Of a stretch of DNA of 64,000 bases, positions 47,385 to 56,964 are shown in pieces. This DNA comes from JALCRY01 sp050946575 (GTDB lineage Bacteria; Bacillota; Clostridia; Peptostreptococcales; Anaerovoracaceae), in NCBI GenBank assembly GCA_050946575.1, contig JBMNVB010000009.1:1-64000 (forward strand), written 5' to 3'. Positions within the stretch are counted from its first letter, which is position 1. The number at the start of each line of letters is the position of its first letter. Position numbers and translations under genes: made by a program. The notes beneath the pieces were generated by a model. The model was not told where the DNA came from and searched no databases. It was given only the letters and a program-made list of their open reading frames with translations.

Positions 47385-49842
47385 TCATAGCGCCATCGAG
47401 AAGAAGTGGCAGAAAATATGGGAAGATGGCAATGTAGACAGAGTTTACGAAGATCCCGACAAGAAAAAATACTATGTACTCGTAATGTTTCCGTATCCTT
47501 CGGGGAAACTCCATATGGGACATGTGCGCAATTACGCGATAGGAGATGTCCTCGCAAGGTTCAAGAAGATGCAGGGATATAATGTGCTCCATCCGATGGG
47601 GTTCGACGCGTTCGGGCTCCCGGCGGAGAATGCAGCGATAAAGAACGGCACGCCGCCCGCGAAATGGACGTGGGACAATATCCATGAGATGGAAGTCCAG
47701 CTCCGTGAGCTCGGCCTTTCGTATGACTGGGACAGGGAGGTCCAGACCTGTGATCCGAGCTATTATAAATGGATGCAGTATATCTTCCTCAAGTTCTATG
47801 AGAAGGGACTCGCGTACAAGAAGCCGACACCGGTGAACTGGTGTCCGGGCTGCCAGACCGTGCTCGCGAACGAGCAGGTCGTGGACGGAAAGTGCGAACG
47901 GTGCAAGACCGAAGTCGAGAAGAAGACACTTTCCCAGTGGTGCCTCAAGATAACGGATTACGCGGAGGAGCTCCTTGTGGATCTCGACAGGCTCCCGGGC
48001 TGGCCGGACAAGGTCAAGACGATGCAGAGGAACTGGATCGGAAAGAGTGAAGGCGCGAATATCTCGTTCGATATCAAAGATTCGGACAAAAAGTTCAAAG
48101 TCTTCACGACAAGGCCGGATACAGTATTCGGAACGACGTTCATGGTAATCGCTCCGGAGCACCCGCTCATTGACGAGCTCGTGCCGGAAGGCAGCGAATA
48201 TTATGATTCCGTCAGGAAATACATAAAAGAAGCTCAGAGCAAGACTGAGATCGAGAGAGGATCTGAAAACAGGGAAAAGACAGGCGTGTTCACAGGACGC
48301 TACTGCATAAATCCGCTGACGAAGGCGGAAGTGCCGATCTATGTTGCGGACTATGTTCTCATTACATACGGTACCGGCGAGGTAATGGGCGTTCCGGGCC
48401 ATGACCAGCGAGACTTCGATTTCGCGAAAAAATTCGGGCTCGACATATTCCCGGTAATAGATACGCATGAAGAAGGCATTGATCTCGAGAACCTCGAGCA
48501 CGCTACCCCGGCGGAGGGCACGCTCATAAACTCGGGCGAGTTCAACGGGATGAATAACAAAGACGCGATCGTGAAGATCACGGAACGCCTCGAAGAGATG
48601 GGAGCGGGCGAATTCACAACGAACTACAAGCTTCGCGACTGGATCATCTCGAGGCAGAGGTACTGGGGCTGCCCGATCCCGATGATCTGGTGCGACGAAT
48701 GCGGCTGGGTGCCGGAAAAAGTGGAGAATCTTCCGGTATTGCTGCCTGAAGACGTCGAGTTCACCGGCAAGGGCGAATCACCGATAACGACGAGCAAAGA
48801 GTTCGTCGACACGGTATGCCCTGTATGCGGCAGGCCCGCCAGGAGAGAGGTCGATACGATGGACACGTTCCTCGATTCGTCCTGGTACTTCCTCAGGTAC
48901 TGCGATCCGCATAATGAAAAGGAACCTTTCAGCAGAGAAAAGGCTGATTACTGGATGAATGTCGACCAGTATATCGGCGGGGTCGAGCACGCTGTCATGC
49001 ATCTGCTCTATGCGAGATTCTTCCAGAAGGTGCTCAGAGACTGCGATATGGTCAGCGCGGACGAACCGTTCCAGAACCTCCTTACACAGGGGATGGTCAT
49101 TAAGGACGGAAAGAAAATGTCCAAGTCCATCGGCAATATCGTAACGCCGAGGGAGATACTCGATAAATACGGCGCGGACACGGCGAGACTTTTCATACTT
49201 TTCGCCGCGCCGCCGGACAAAGAACTCGACTGGTCGGACGCCGGCGTAGAGGGGAGCTATAAGTTCATAAAGAGGGTGTACGCGCTCATTTACGATTTCG
49301 TTGAGAAATACGGAAACGGGTCATCATCCTATAAGCTCAGGGGCGAACACGATAAGGAACTCAGATATAAACTGAACTGGACGTGCAGGAAAGTCGGAGA
49401 CGACATCAACGACAGGATGAATTTCAACACGGCCATCGCGTCGATACATGAACTCGTCAACCTCATGTACAAATACAGAGAAGAGGATGATTTCAATGTC
49501 GAACTCTTCAGATGCGCATGTGAAAACCTCGTGATAATGCTCTCGCCGTTCACGCCTCACGTCTGCGAAGAGATGTGGGAGCACCTCGGCAAGACAGAGT
49601 CCGTCCACAACGAGAAGTGGCCTGTCTGGGAAGCGGACGCCATGGAAGTGGAGGAAGTCGAGATCGTCATCCAGGTGAACGGAAAGAAAAAGGCGAAATT
49701 CAACGTTCCCGCCGGACTCGGAAAAGAAGAATTCGAAAAGACTGTTATGGACAGGGACGAAGTCAGAGAACTGGTCGACGGCATGGATATCGTGAAGGTC
49801 ATTCCTGTGCCGGACAGGCTCGTAAACATCGTCACAAAATAG
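47368..49842 (+). CDS. leuS: Leucyl-tRNA synthetase
   Basis: An 824-residue class I synthetase. The HIGH motif is YPSGKLHMGHVRNY near residue 45, the CP1 editing domain includes TTRPDTVFGTTFMVIAPEH, YGTGEVMGVPGHDQRD (editing Asp), and KMSKS is KKMSKSIGNIV near residue 585. A zinc-ribbon (CPGCQTVLANEQVVDGKCERC) is seen. Bacterial type, one chain. ATG 47368 follows GGGAGGAAC inside rsfS. Two tRNA-Leu genes of the window supply substrates. Confidence 0.97.
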   Translation: MEKRYDHSAIEKKWQKIWEDGNVDRVYEDPDKKKYYVLVMFPYPSGKLHMGHVRNYAIGDVLARFKKMQGYNVLHPMGFDAFGLPAENAAIKNGTPPAKWTWDNIHEMEVQLRELGLSYDWDREVQTCDPSYYKWMQYIFLKFYEKGLAYKKPTPVNWCPGCQTVLANEQVVDGKCERCKTEVEKKTLSQWCLKITDYAEELLVDLDRLPGWPDKVKTMQRNWIGKSEGANISFDIKDSDKKFKVFTTRPDTVFGTTFMVIAPEHPLIDELVPEGSEYYDSVRKYIKEAQSKTEIERGSENREKTGVFTGRYCINPLTKAEVPIYVADYVLITYGTGEVMGVPGHDQRDFDFAKKFGLDIFPVIDTHEEGIDLENLEHATPAEGTLINSGEFNGMNNKDAIVKITERLEEMGAGEFTTNYKLRDWIISRQRYWGCPIPMIWCDECGWVPEKVENLPVLLPEDVEFTGKGESPITTSKEFVDTVCPVCGRPARREVDTMDTFLDSSWYFLRYCDPHNEKEPFSREKADYWMNVDQYIGGVEHAVMHLLYARFFQKVLRDCDMVSADEPFQNLLTQGMVIKDGKKMSKSIGNIVTPREILDKYGADTARLFILFAAPPDKELDWSDAGVEGSYKFIKRVYALIYDFVEKYGNGSSSYKLRGEHDKELRYKLNWTCRKVGDDINDRMNFNTAIASIHELVNLMYKYREEDDFNVELFRCACENLVIMLSPFTPHVCEEMWEHLGKTESVHNEKWPVWEADAMEVEEVEIVIQVNGKKKAKFNVPAGLGKEEFEKTVMDRDEVRELVDGMDIVKVIPVPDRLVNIVTK

Positions 49843-49864
49843 CGGTCTTCTACAAGGAGAATTA

Positions 49865-51547
49865 ATGAGTAACACAAGAAAATCATCCGGGCAGAGACGG
49901 AGTCTGAAGATCGTTCCGCTCGGCGGCCTGCACGAAATAGGCAAGAACATGACCGCCATAGAATACGGAAACGATATTCTCGTCATCGACTGCGGGATGT
50001 CCTTCCCCGAAGACGATATGTTCGGCATTGATGTAGTCATCCCCGATTTCACGTATCTCATCGAGAACGCGAAAAAGATCAGGGGGATCATTGTGACGCA
50101 CGGTCACGAGGACCACATCGGTGCCATACCGTATCTCGAGAAGCAGATAGATGTCCCGGTGTGGGCGACGAAACTCCCGCTCGGACTGATAAAATACAAA
50201 CTGGAAGAACACGGGCTGAACAGGAGGCTCCACCCTTTTGAGGCGGGGGACATCATCCGGCTCGGTCCTTTCACGGTCGAAACGATAAGGGTGACGCATT
50301 CTATCGCGGATTCAGTCTGCCTGTGCATCGACACGCCGGTCGGACGCATTTTCCATTCCGGCGACTTCAAGGTCGACTTCACGCCGGTGGACGGAGAACC
50401 GATAGATCTCGGCAGGCTCGCCGAGATCGGCAGGAAGGGAGTCCTGCTTATGATGTGCGAATCCACCAATGCGCTGCGCCCCGGTTTTTCAAAATCGGAG
50501 CGCGTCGTCGGGAATACGCTTGAGACGATATTCCGCGAGACGAAGAACAGGATAATCATCGCGACGTTCTCATCGAACGTGCACAGGATACAGAAGATCA
50601 TCGATATCGCGGCGAAGAGCAGACGGAAGGTCGCTGTTTCGGGCATGAGCATGGAGAAGATAGTGACCCTCGCGAGCGAGCTCGGCTATCTGAAGATCCC
50701 GAAGAACGTGCTCATTGACGTGAACGATGCGAAAAACATCCCGGACAGGCATCTTGTCATTATCACGACAGGAAGCCAGGGCGAGCCGATGAGCGCTCTC
50801 GCGCGCATGGCGCAGAATGAGCACAAGGCGATAAAGATAACGAAGAACGACACGATCGTGCTGTCTTCGAACGCGATACCGGGAAATGAAAAGCTCGTCG
50901 CGAACATCGTGAACAGCCTTACCGAGCTCGGCGCGAAAGTCATATATTCAGACATCGCGGAGACGCATGTTTCCGGACACGCGTGCCAGGAAGAACTGAA
51001 ACTGATGCATTCGCTGATAAAGCCGAAATTCTTTATGCCGGTGCACGGTGAATTCAGGCATCTCAGAGCGCACGCGGATCTTGCTCTGGAGCTCGGGATG
51101 AAGGAGAGCAATATCTTCCTGATGGAGAACGGGCAGCAGCTCAAGGTCACGTCGCGAAGGGCGCAGATCCTCGATGAGAAGGTACCGGCCGACGCGGTCA
51201 TGGTAGACGGACTCGGAGTCGGCGATGTCGGCGAGATCGTGATGAGGGACAGGAGGCTGCTTTCGGAAAGCGGACTGATAATAGTCGTCGCCACGATAGA
51301 CGGGGCGACCGGAGAAGTCGTCTCGGGTCCGGATCTCGTTTCACGCGGCTTCGTGTACGTCAGGGAAAACGAAAGCCTTATGGAAGAAGCGAAAAGCATT
51401 GCCGGAAGCGCGCTCGAACGGTGCGCGGAGAACAATATCCGCGACTGGAACGCGATGAAGGGCGCGCTGAGGAACGACCTCAGGAAATATATTTTTGAGA
51501 CGACCGGAAGACGTCCGGTGATACTGCCGATATTCATGGAAGTTTGA
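49865..51547 (+). CDS. Ribonuclease J
   Basis: A 560-residue MBL/beta-CASP ribonuclease with endo- and 5'-3' exonuclease activity, a main RNA-decay enzyme in Firmicutes. Motifs: LGGLHEIGKNMTAIEYG, IVTHGHEDHIGAIPYL, FHSGDFKVDF, the beta-CASP block ATFSSNVHRIQKIID and MPVHGEFRHLRAHADLA. The C-terminal domain follows. One copy only in the window; RNase J1 and J2 cannot be told apart by eye. ATG 49865 follows AAGGAGAAT. The YlbF-family gene follows. Confidence 0.94.
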   Translation: MSNTRKSSGQRRSLKIVPLGGLHEIGKNMTAIEYGNDILVIDCGMSFPEDDMFGIDVVIPDFTYLIENAKKIRGIIVTHGHEDHIGAIPYLEKQIDVPVWATKLPLGLIKYKLEEHGLNRRLHPFEAGDIIRLGPFTVETIRVTHSIADSVCLCIDTPVGRIFHSGDFKVDFTPVDGEPIDLGRLAEIGRKGVLLMMCESTNALRPGFSKSERVVGNTLETIFRETKNRIIIATFSSNVHRIQKIIDIAAKSRRKVAVSGMSMEKIVTLASELGYLKIPKNVLIDVNDAKNIPDRHLVIITTGSQGEPMSALARMAQNEHKAIKITKNDTIVLSSNAIPGNEKLVANIVNSLTELGAKVIYSDIAETHVSGHACQEELKLMHSLIKPKFFMPVHGEFRHLRAHADLALELGMKESNIFLMENGQQLKVTSRRAQILDEKVPADAVMVDGLGVGDVGEIVMRDRRLLSESGLIIVVATIDGATGEVVSGPDLVSRGFVYVRENESLMEEAKSIAGSALERCAENNIRDWNAMKGALRNDLRKYIFETTGRRPVILPIFMEV

Positions 51548-51560
51548 ACGGAGGAGACAG

Positions 51561-51902
51561 ATGAACGTATATGACGAGGCTCACAATCTGCAGACGGCGA
51601 TCAGAGAGTCCGAGGAGTTCAAGAGGTTCGATGCCGCGAGGCAGAAGCTTGAACAGAATCCGGAGCTGAAGAGCATGATGGATGATTTCATGAAGAAGCA
51701 GATGGACGTGCAGGCGAAGCAGATGCTCGGGCAGGAAGTCGGGCCGGAGGCGCTCGCCTCGGTGCAGGAACTCATGGGCATTATAAATCAGGATCCCGTC
51801 GCGTCAGAATATCTTCAGTGCTCTATGCGCCTTTCGATAATGATGAAGGACGTGTATGAGATCATAGGCGAGGGGATCGGCGGCAGCGGACAGGTGCTGT
51901 AG
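51561..51902 (+). CDS. YlbF/YmcA family protein
   Basis: A 113-residue, mostly helical protein of the Com_YlbF family (YDEAHNLQTAIRESEEFKRFDAARQKLEQNPELK). In Bacillus YlbF, YmcA and YaaT form the Y-complex that helps RNase Y in RNA maturation and affects competence and biofilm. Its place directly after RNase J fits RNA metabolism. ATG 51561 follows GGAGGAGACAG. Confidence 0.82.
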   Translation: MNVYDEAHNLQTAIRESEEFKRFDAARQKLEQNPELKSMMDDFMKKQMDVQAKQMLGQEVGPEALASVQELMGIINQDPVASEYLQCSMRLSIMMKDVYEIIGEGIGGSGQVL

Positions 51903-51909
51903 CCGTTAC

Positions 51910-51938
51910 TTGTTTAGCACATACGTTTTTGATATAAT
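51910..51938 (+). promoter_or_regulatory. Promoter of efp
   Basis: TTGTTT (51910-51915), 17 bases, TATAAT (51933-51938) with an extended TGATATAAT. The efp start lies 60 bases on. Confidence 0.65.
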
Positions 51939-51997
51939 ATATTGCGGCCTGCGGGAACGCGGCCGAAACGAAAAAGAAGAGAAACGGAGAGAATATA

Positions 51998-52558
51998 ATG
52001 ATCAGCGCAGGAGAATTCAGAAAGGGCATCACTTTTGAAATGGACGGAGAGCCGAACGTAGTCATCGATTTCCAGCATGTAAAGCCGGGAAAGGGCGCGG
52101 CGTTCGTCAGGACTAAATACAGGAACATTCTCACGGGGGCGACGAGAGAAGAAGCGTTCAACCCGAACGACAAATTCCCGAGAGCCCACATCGAGACAAA
52201 GACGATGCAGTATCTGTATAACGACGGAGAGCTTTACTATTTCATGGATGAGCAGACGTATGAACAGATCCCGCTGATGAAGGAACAGGTTGAAGAAGCC
52301 ATGAAGTGGCTGAAGGAGAATGACGAGGCCACTATTAAGTTCTATAAAGATCAGGCGTTCCTGGTGGAAGCTCCGAATTTCGTGGACCTTGTGGTCACGG
52401 ATACAGAGCCGGGAGTCAAGGGCGATACGGCCACGAACGTGACCAAGACTGCGGTTGTCGAGACCGGCACCGAAGTGCAGGTGCCGATATTCATCGAAGA
52501 GGGCGAACGTATCCAGATAGACACCAGGTCAGGCGAATACCTCGGCAGATCAAAATAA
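51998..52558 (+). CDS. efp: Elongation factor P
   Basis: A 186-residue three-domain OB/KOW protein that rescues ribosomes stalled at proline runs. It starts [20 protein letters not shown]; the loop near residue 32 ([14 protein letters not shown]) holds a lysine at the normal modification place; [21 protein letters not shown] and [11 protein letters not shown] end the protein. ATG 51998 follows CGGAGAG. A terminator follows. Confidence 0.97.
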   Translation: MISAGEFRKGITFEMDGEPNVVIDFQHVKPGKGAAFVRTKYRNILTGATREEAFNPNDKFPRAHIETKTMQYLYNDGELYYFMDEQTYEQIPLMKEQVEEAMKWLKENDEATIKFYKDQAFLVEAPNFVDLVVTDTEPGVKGDTATNVTKTAVVETGTEVQVPIFIEEGERIQIDTRSGEYLGRSK

Positions 52559-52572
52559 GACAGAGCAAAATC

Positions 52573-52605
52573 CGGGACGCACTGAAAAATGCGTCCCGTT
52601 GTTTT
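52573..52605 (+). terminator. Terminator after efp
   Basis: CGGGACGCA pairs with TGCGTCCCG around CTGAAAAA-type loop, then TTGTTTT. Only 19 bases separate its end and the mltG start. Confidence 0.85.
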
Positions 52606-52623
52606 GATAGTAAGGATAATGAA

Positions 52624-53709
52624 ATGAAAAGCACCGGAAACGGCGTAAATGATGATAAGCGAAGTAAGAAGGGACCCGGTAAAAAAGCGGTGATCCTTAT
52701 TGTGGTACTCGCGGTCCTGTGCGCGGGGTTCGCGGCGTGGAAGGCCGCGGGGCGTCCGGTCGATTCTTCCTCTAAGGCAACGCATATTTTTGTTGTATCG
52801 CAGGGCGAGGGCGCGTCGGCCGTCGGGGACGCTCTGGAAAAGGCGGGATACATAAGGAGCGGGAAAATATTCACGCTGCAGGCGAAACTTTCCGGAAACG
52901 ATTCCAATCTAAAGGCCGGACAGTATGCCGTCTCGAAATCCATGAGCACGTCGCGCATAGTGGACATGATGGCCGGCGGCGAGACGTCGGGGCAGGTCTT
53001 CACAGTTACGGAAGGCATGAGCATGTATAAGATAGCCGCCATGCTGGATGATCAGGGCATCTGCACAGAAAAGGAGTTCTGGGCGGCGGCCTCTAAGGAC
53101 TATGACGGGTACCGGTTCTCGAAATACATCCCTAGCGGGAATTCCATATATAAACTCGAGGGATTCCTGTATCCGGATACATATGAAGTCGCGCTCGACG
53201 CTTCGGCGGAAGACGTGATAAACATGATGCTGAAGAATTTCGACCGTCATGTGACGAAGAAGTATTACACCAGGGCCGCGAACGGAGACATGACGATCCT
53301 CGAACTCATAACGAAGGCGTCGATCGTTCAGAGAGAAGCCGGAACGGTGAAAGACATGCCGAAGGTGGCGAGTGTCATTAACAACAGACTGGACAGGGAC
53401 ATGTACCTGCAGATGGATTCCATTCTGTCGTACATACTGCAGGAAGACAAGGTCATAAACTCGTACAGCGATACTCAGATAGACTCTGATTATAACCCGT
53501 ACAAAAATAAGGGACTGCCGCCGGGGCCAATCTGCTCGCCGGGCATGGACGCGATAGACGCGGCAGCCGATCCGGCCGACACAGATTATCTGTTCTTCGT
53601 GAACAGCGCAAAACTCGACGGGACTCTGGCGTTCTCGACGAACGAGGAGGATTTCCTGAAGGACAAGGCCGCATTCGAAAAGGCATATAAGAAATCACAG
53701 AATAAGTAA
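52624..53709 (+). CDS. mltG: Endolytic murein transglycosylase MltG
   Basis: A 361-residue YceG/MltG protein that cuts nascent peptidoglycan and limits strand length. A short basic cytosolic start is followed by one membrane helix (AVILIVVLAVLCAGFAAW, about residues 21-38), a LysM-like part (VSQGEGASAVGDALEKAGYI), and the catalytic domain with LEGFLYPDTYEV, SIVQREAG (Glu238 the catalytic residue), VINNRLDRDMYLQMDS and YNPYKNKGLPPGPICSPG. It is followed by the methyltransferase and U32 genes, a common Firmicutes order. Confidence 0.94.
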   Translation: MKSTGNGVNDDKRSKKGPGKKAVILIVVLAVLCAGFAAWKAAGRPVDSSSKATHIFVVSQGEGASAVGDALEKAGYIRSGKIFTLQAKLSGNDSNLKAGQYAVSKSMSTSRIVDMMAGGETSGQVFTVTEGMSMYKIAAMLDDQGICTEKEFWAAASKDYDGYRFSKYIPSGNSIYKLEGFLYPDTYEVALDASAEDVINMMLKNFDRHVTKKYYTRAANGDMTILELITKASIVQREAGTVKDMPKVASVINNRLDRDMYLQMDSILSYILQEDKVINSYSDTQIDSDYNPYKNKGLPPGPICSPGMDAIDAAADPADTDYLFFVNSAKLDGTLAFSTNEEDFLKDKAAFEKAYKKSQNK

Positions 53710-53726
53710 GGACAGCAATTGGAAAA

Positions 53727-54377
53727 ATGAAAGAAGGAACTGACGTAAAGGAATATATAAACAGTTTTTACCGCCCTCTGAATCCGGAGATGGAAGCTCT
53801 GAGGACAAAGAACGAGGAGGCCGGGATCCCGATAATCCTGAGGGAGACTGAAATGGTGCTCGGGACTCTGCTTTCGCTGCAGAAACCGCACACTGTACTT
53901 GAGATAGGGACGGCCTCGGGCTATTCGGCGTGTTTCATGTCTCTTTCGCTGGAAGGCGATGTGAGGATCACGACGATAGAGCAGGATTACGCGCGCTTCA
54001 TGGAGGCGAATGACAATGTATCAGAAATGAAGTGCTCGGACAGCGTAAACCTCATCTGCGACGACGCGGTGCACGCGATGAAGCAGCTGAATGACAGCCG
54101 GAGGATGTTCGATTTCGTCTTCATTGACGCGTCGAAGAGCCATTACCGCGAGTTCTGGGACGGGGCGCTTCCTCTGATACATCACGGGAGCGTCATCGTA
54201 TGCGATAATGTGCTGATGCGCGGGACGACGACTGTCCCTCCGGAAGATGCTCCGCACAAGCACAGAACGAATATCAGGAACATGAGGGAGTTCCTGGAGC
54301 ATATAACTTCGTCCGACGACTTCAAGACTACGGTCATCTGCGCGGGCGACGGGATGAGCATCAGCAGTTTCAGGTAG
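53727..54377 (+). CDS. SAM-dependent O-methyltransferase family protein (TrmR-like)
   Basis: A 216-residue class I methyltransferase of the O-methyltransferase 3 family. The SAM-binding motif is VLEIGTASGYSACFMSLSL, then ICDDAVHAM and FDFVFIDASKSHYREFWD, with a final VCDNVLMRGTT. Between mltG and U32 peptidase genes Firmicutes usually carry TrmR, which methylates 5-hydroxyuridine at tRNA position 34; context and sequence support that. A catechol-type methyltransferase is the alternative. The ATG has GGAAAA as weak ribosome site. Confidence 0.78.
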   Translation: MKEGTDVKEYINSFYRPLNPEMEALRTKNEEAGIPIILRETEMVLGTLLSLQKPHTVLEIGTASGYSACFMSLSLEGDVRITTIEQDYARFMEANDNVSEMKCSDSVNLICDDAVHAMKQLNDSRRMFDFVFIDASKSHYREFWDGALPLIHHGSVIVCDNVLMRGTTTVPPEDAPHKHRTNIRNMREFLEHITSSDDFKTTVICAGDGMSISSFR

Positions 54378-54383
54378 AGGGAT

Positions 54384-55625
54384 ATGGATAAAGTTGAACT
54401 TCTCGCACCGGCGGGGGATCTTGAAAAACTGAAGACGGCTGTCGATTACGGAGCGGATGCCGTATATTTCGGGGGCGAAATGTTCAGCCTGCGCGCGGGC
54501 GCGGGGAACTTTTCCGAAGAAGATATGAAGCAGGGCATATCGTACGCGCATGAGCGAGGCGTGAAATGCCATCTCACGCTGAATATCTTCCCGCACAATG
54601 AAGATTTAGTCCCGATAGAGGAATACCTCAGGAGAATAAAGGATATCGGCATTGATGCCTTCATCGTGTCCGACCCCGGGACGATAAAGACCGTTATGGA
54701 GACCGTTCCCGGCGCGGAAGTGCATCTCTCCACTCAGGCTAACATGACGAACAGGAAGACGGCGGAGTTCTGGAAGGATGTCGGCGTCAGCAGGATCGTC
54801 CTCGCGAGGGAGCTCACGCTTGGCGAGATAAGGGAGATAAACGGGAGCGTCGATATCGAGACGGAGAGCTTTGTCCACGGCGCGATGTGCATATCATATT
54901 CCGGAAGGTGCCTGCTTTCGAATTTCATGACTGAGCGGGACGCGAACAGAGGGATGTGCGCTCATCCGTGCAGATGGAAATACCGCCTTGAAGAGGAAAA
55001 GCGGCCGGGGCAGTATTATCCGATAGAGGAAGACGACCGCGGGACATATATCATGAACTCGCGGGACCTGTGCATGATAGAGCATATGGCGGACGTGATA
55101 GAGTCCGGAGTATCATCGGTAAAAATAGAGGGCCGCATGAAGAGCATGTTCTACGTCGCGACAGTGACGCAGGCGTACAGGCGCGCGATAGACGCCTACT
55201 ATGAAGATCCTGAAAATTATTCCGTGGACCCGGCGTGGCTCGAGGAAGTGAAGAAGGTGAGCCACAGGGAATTCACGACGGGATTCTACTATAACAGACC
55301 GACGAACGAAGACCAGAATTACAGAACGAGCGATTACACGCGCGACTATTCATTCGTCGGCAAAGTGCTGTCATATGACAGCGCATCCGGCATTGCCGAA
55401 GTCGAGCAGCGCAATAAGATGCTCGAGGGAGACGAAGTCGAGATTTTCGGACCGGGCGCTCCGTTCTTCACGCAGAAGATAACGGACATGCGGGACGAAG
55501 AAGGGAACCTGATAGACGCGGCGCCGCATCCGCAGCAGCACGTCACGATGAAAATGGTCCGCCCCGTCGCGCCCGGATATATAATAAGAAAAAGGAAAGG
55601 AGAAAAAGATGGATGCGAATCCTGA
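54384..55625 (+). CDS. U32 peptidase family protein (tRNA hydroxylation type, TrhP-like)
   Basis: A 413-residue U32 family protein. It starts MDKVELLAPAGDLEKLKTAVDYGADAVYFGG-like sequence with the family block LLAPAGDLEKLKTAV; the signature ESFVHGAMCISYSGRCLLS and cysteines (CAHPCRW) are clear, and the C-terminal domain has GKVLSYDSASGIAEVEQRNKM. Members such as TrhP act in prephenate-dependent 5-hydroxyuridine formation on tRNA, the step before TrmR, encoded just upstream. A true protease role is unproven. It overlaps the CNNM gene by 17 bases. Confidence 0.85.
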   Translation: MDKVELLAPAGDLEKLKTAVDYGADAVYFGGEMFSLRAGAGNFSEEDMKQGISYAHERGVKCHLTLNIFPHNEDLVPIEEYLRRIKDIGIDAFIVSDPGTIKTVMETVPGAEVHLSTQANMTNRKTAEFWKDVGVSRIVLARELTLGEIREINGSVDIETESFVHGAMCISYSGRCLLSNFMTERDANRGMCAHPCRWKYRLEEEKRPGQYYPIEEDDRGTYIMNSRDLCMIEHMADVIESGVSSVKIEGRMKSMFYVATVTQAYRRAIDAYYEDPENYSVDPAWLEEVKKVSHREFTTGFYYNRPTNEDQNYRTSDYTRDYSFVGKVLSYDSASGIAEVEQRNKMLEGDEVEIFGPGAPFFTQKITDMRDEEGNLIDAAPHPQQHVTMKMVRPVAPGYIIRKRKGEKDGCES

Positions 55626-56964
55626 CCCCGGGAGTTTTCCGGCATTTACGGTAATAATATTTTTCTTAATAGTTCTCATCAATGCATTGCTGACGGCGGC
55701 ATCGAAGTCCGTGGAATGCGTGAACAGGAACGATATCAGGGAGATGGCCGCCGACGGAGACAAAAAGGCGGGCCGGCTGACCCGCATCTTCGAGACGCAG
55801 GAGCGTTTCGATTCTTCAGTCAGCGTGGCGTCCGTGTTCATGATGTTCCTCGCGTCCGCATTCGTTGTGCAGACGCCGCAGTTCTCGATGAGAGGACTGT
55901 TTTCGGGGATCGCATACGGCTACATCATAGCGGACGTGCTTCTCGCAATAATCGCTTCGTGCATTTTCCTTGTGCTCGGAATAGTCTATCCGCAGCAGAT
56001 AGCGCTGAAGCACCCCGAAAGCGTCGCTCTTAAAATGTCGGGCGTCGCGGTGTTCTTCAGAGGACTGTGCCGGCCGTTCGTGGCGTTCGCGCGCGGGCTG
56101 GCGCTTGTTTTCCTCAGGATCACGCATCAGGGCGGACTCGTCCCGGATGAGAAATTCTCTGAGGAAGAGGTCATGTCAATGCTCGAGGTCGGACGCGAGC
56201 AGGGCGATATTGACGAAGAGGGCACGAAGATGATAAACAGCATCTTCGAGTTCGATGACAAGCTCGCGTACGAGATCATGACCCCGAGGACAGACGTATT
56301 CGCCATAGACATCGAGGACGATCCGGAAGACTATATGGAGCAGATGATGACGATGAGATATTCCAGGATCCCGGTATACCGCGGAGACATGGACAAGATC
56401 ATCGGCATACTGAATATCAAGGATTACCTGTATCACGCGTACAAGGAGGGATTCGAAAACGTAAAGATAGAAGAGTTCCTGCGGGACGTCGTGTTCGTAC
56501 CGGAAACGAAGAACATCGACTCGCTGCTGCGCGAGATGCAGACGATATCGCAGCACATCGTGATACTCATAGACGAATACGGAGGAGTATCGGGCATTGT
56601 CACGATAGAGGATATTATCGAGGAGATCGTCGGCGACATAGACGACGAGTACGACGAGGAAGAGCCTGAACTCGAGAAAATAGATCCGCACACGTTCATC
56701 GTCAGCGGGATGATGGATATCGACGATTTCAATAATGAGATCGGCACCGATCTGGAATCTGAGAATCATGAGACCATGAGCGGCCTCATCATAGACGAGC
56801 TCGGGGAGATCCCCGAGGACGGCGTCGGAGGAGGCAGGGTCGTCGAGATCGGGAACTGCAGGTTCACCATCCTGTCGGTGAGAGACAGAAGGATACAGAA
56901 GGCGCGCGTCGAGGTCATGGAACCGGAAGACGGCGAAAAGGAAGAGGACGAGAAGGATAAATGA
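55609..56964 (+). CDS. Hemolysin C/CorC family transporter (CNNM type)
   Basis: A 451-residue membrane protein: DUF21 domain with about four helices (FTVIIFFLIVLINALLTA at the start, then VASVFMMFLASAFVV, YIIADVLLAIIASCIFLVLG), a pair of CBS domains (MTPRTDVFAIDIED; RIPVYRGDMDKIIGILNIKDYL; IVILIDEYGGVSGIVTIEDI) and a C-terminal CorC/HlyC domain. The family exports or senses magnesium or other divalent cations. ATG 55609 follows AGGAAAGGAG inside the U32 gene; it overlaps mtaB by four bases. Confidence 0.88.
   Translation: MDANPDPGSFPAFTVIIFFLIVLINALLTAASKSVECVNRNDIREMAADGDKKAGRLTRIFETQERFDSSVSVASVFMMFLASAFVVQTPQFSMRGLFSGIAYGYIIADVLLAIIASCIFLVLGIVYPQQIALKHPESVALKMSGVAVFFRGLCRPFVAFARGLALVFLRITHQGGLVPDEKFSEEEVMSMLEVGREQGDIDEEGTKMINSIFEFDDKLAYEIMTPRTDVFAIDIEDDPEDYMEQMMTMRYSRIPVYRGDMDKIIGILNIKDYLYHAYKEGFENVKIEEFLRDVVFVPETKNIDSLLREMQTISQHIVILIDEYGGVSGIVTIEDIIEEIVGDIDDEYDEEEPELEKIDPHTFIVSGMMDIDDFNNEIGTDLESENHETMSGLIIDELGEIPEDGVGGGRVVEIGNCRFTILSVRDRRIQKARVEVMEPEDGEKEEDEKDK

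Noticed and set aside
42811..49842. T-box riboswitches before hisS, aspS or leuS
   Set aside because: These genes overlap or nearly touch their upstream neighbours, leaving no room for a T-box leader.
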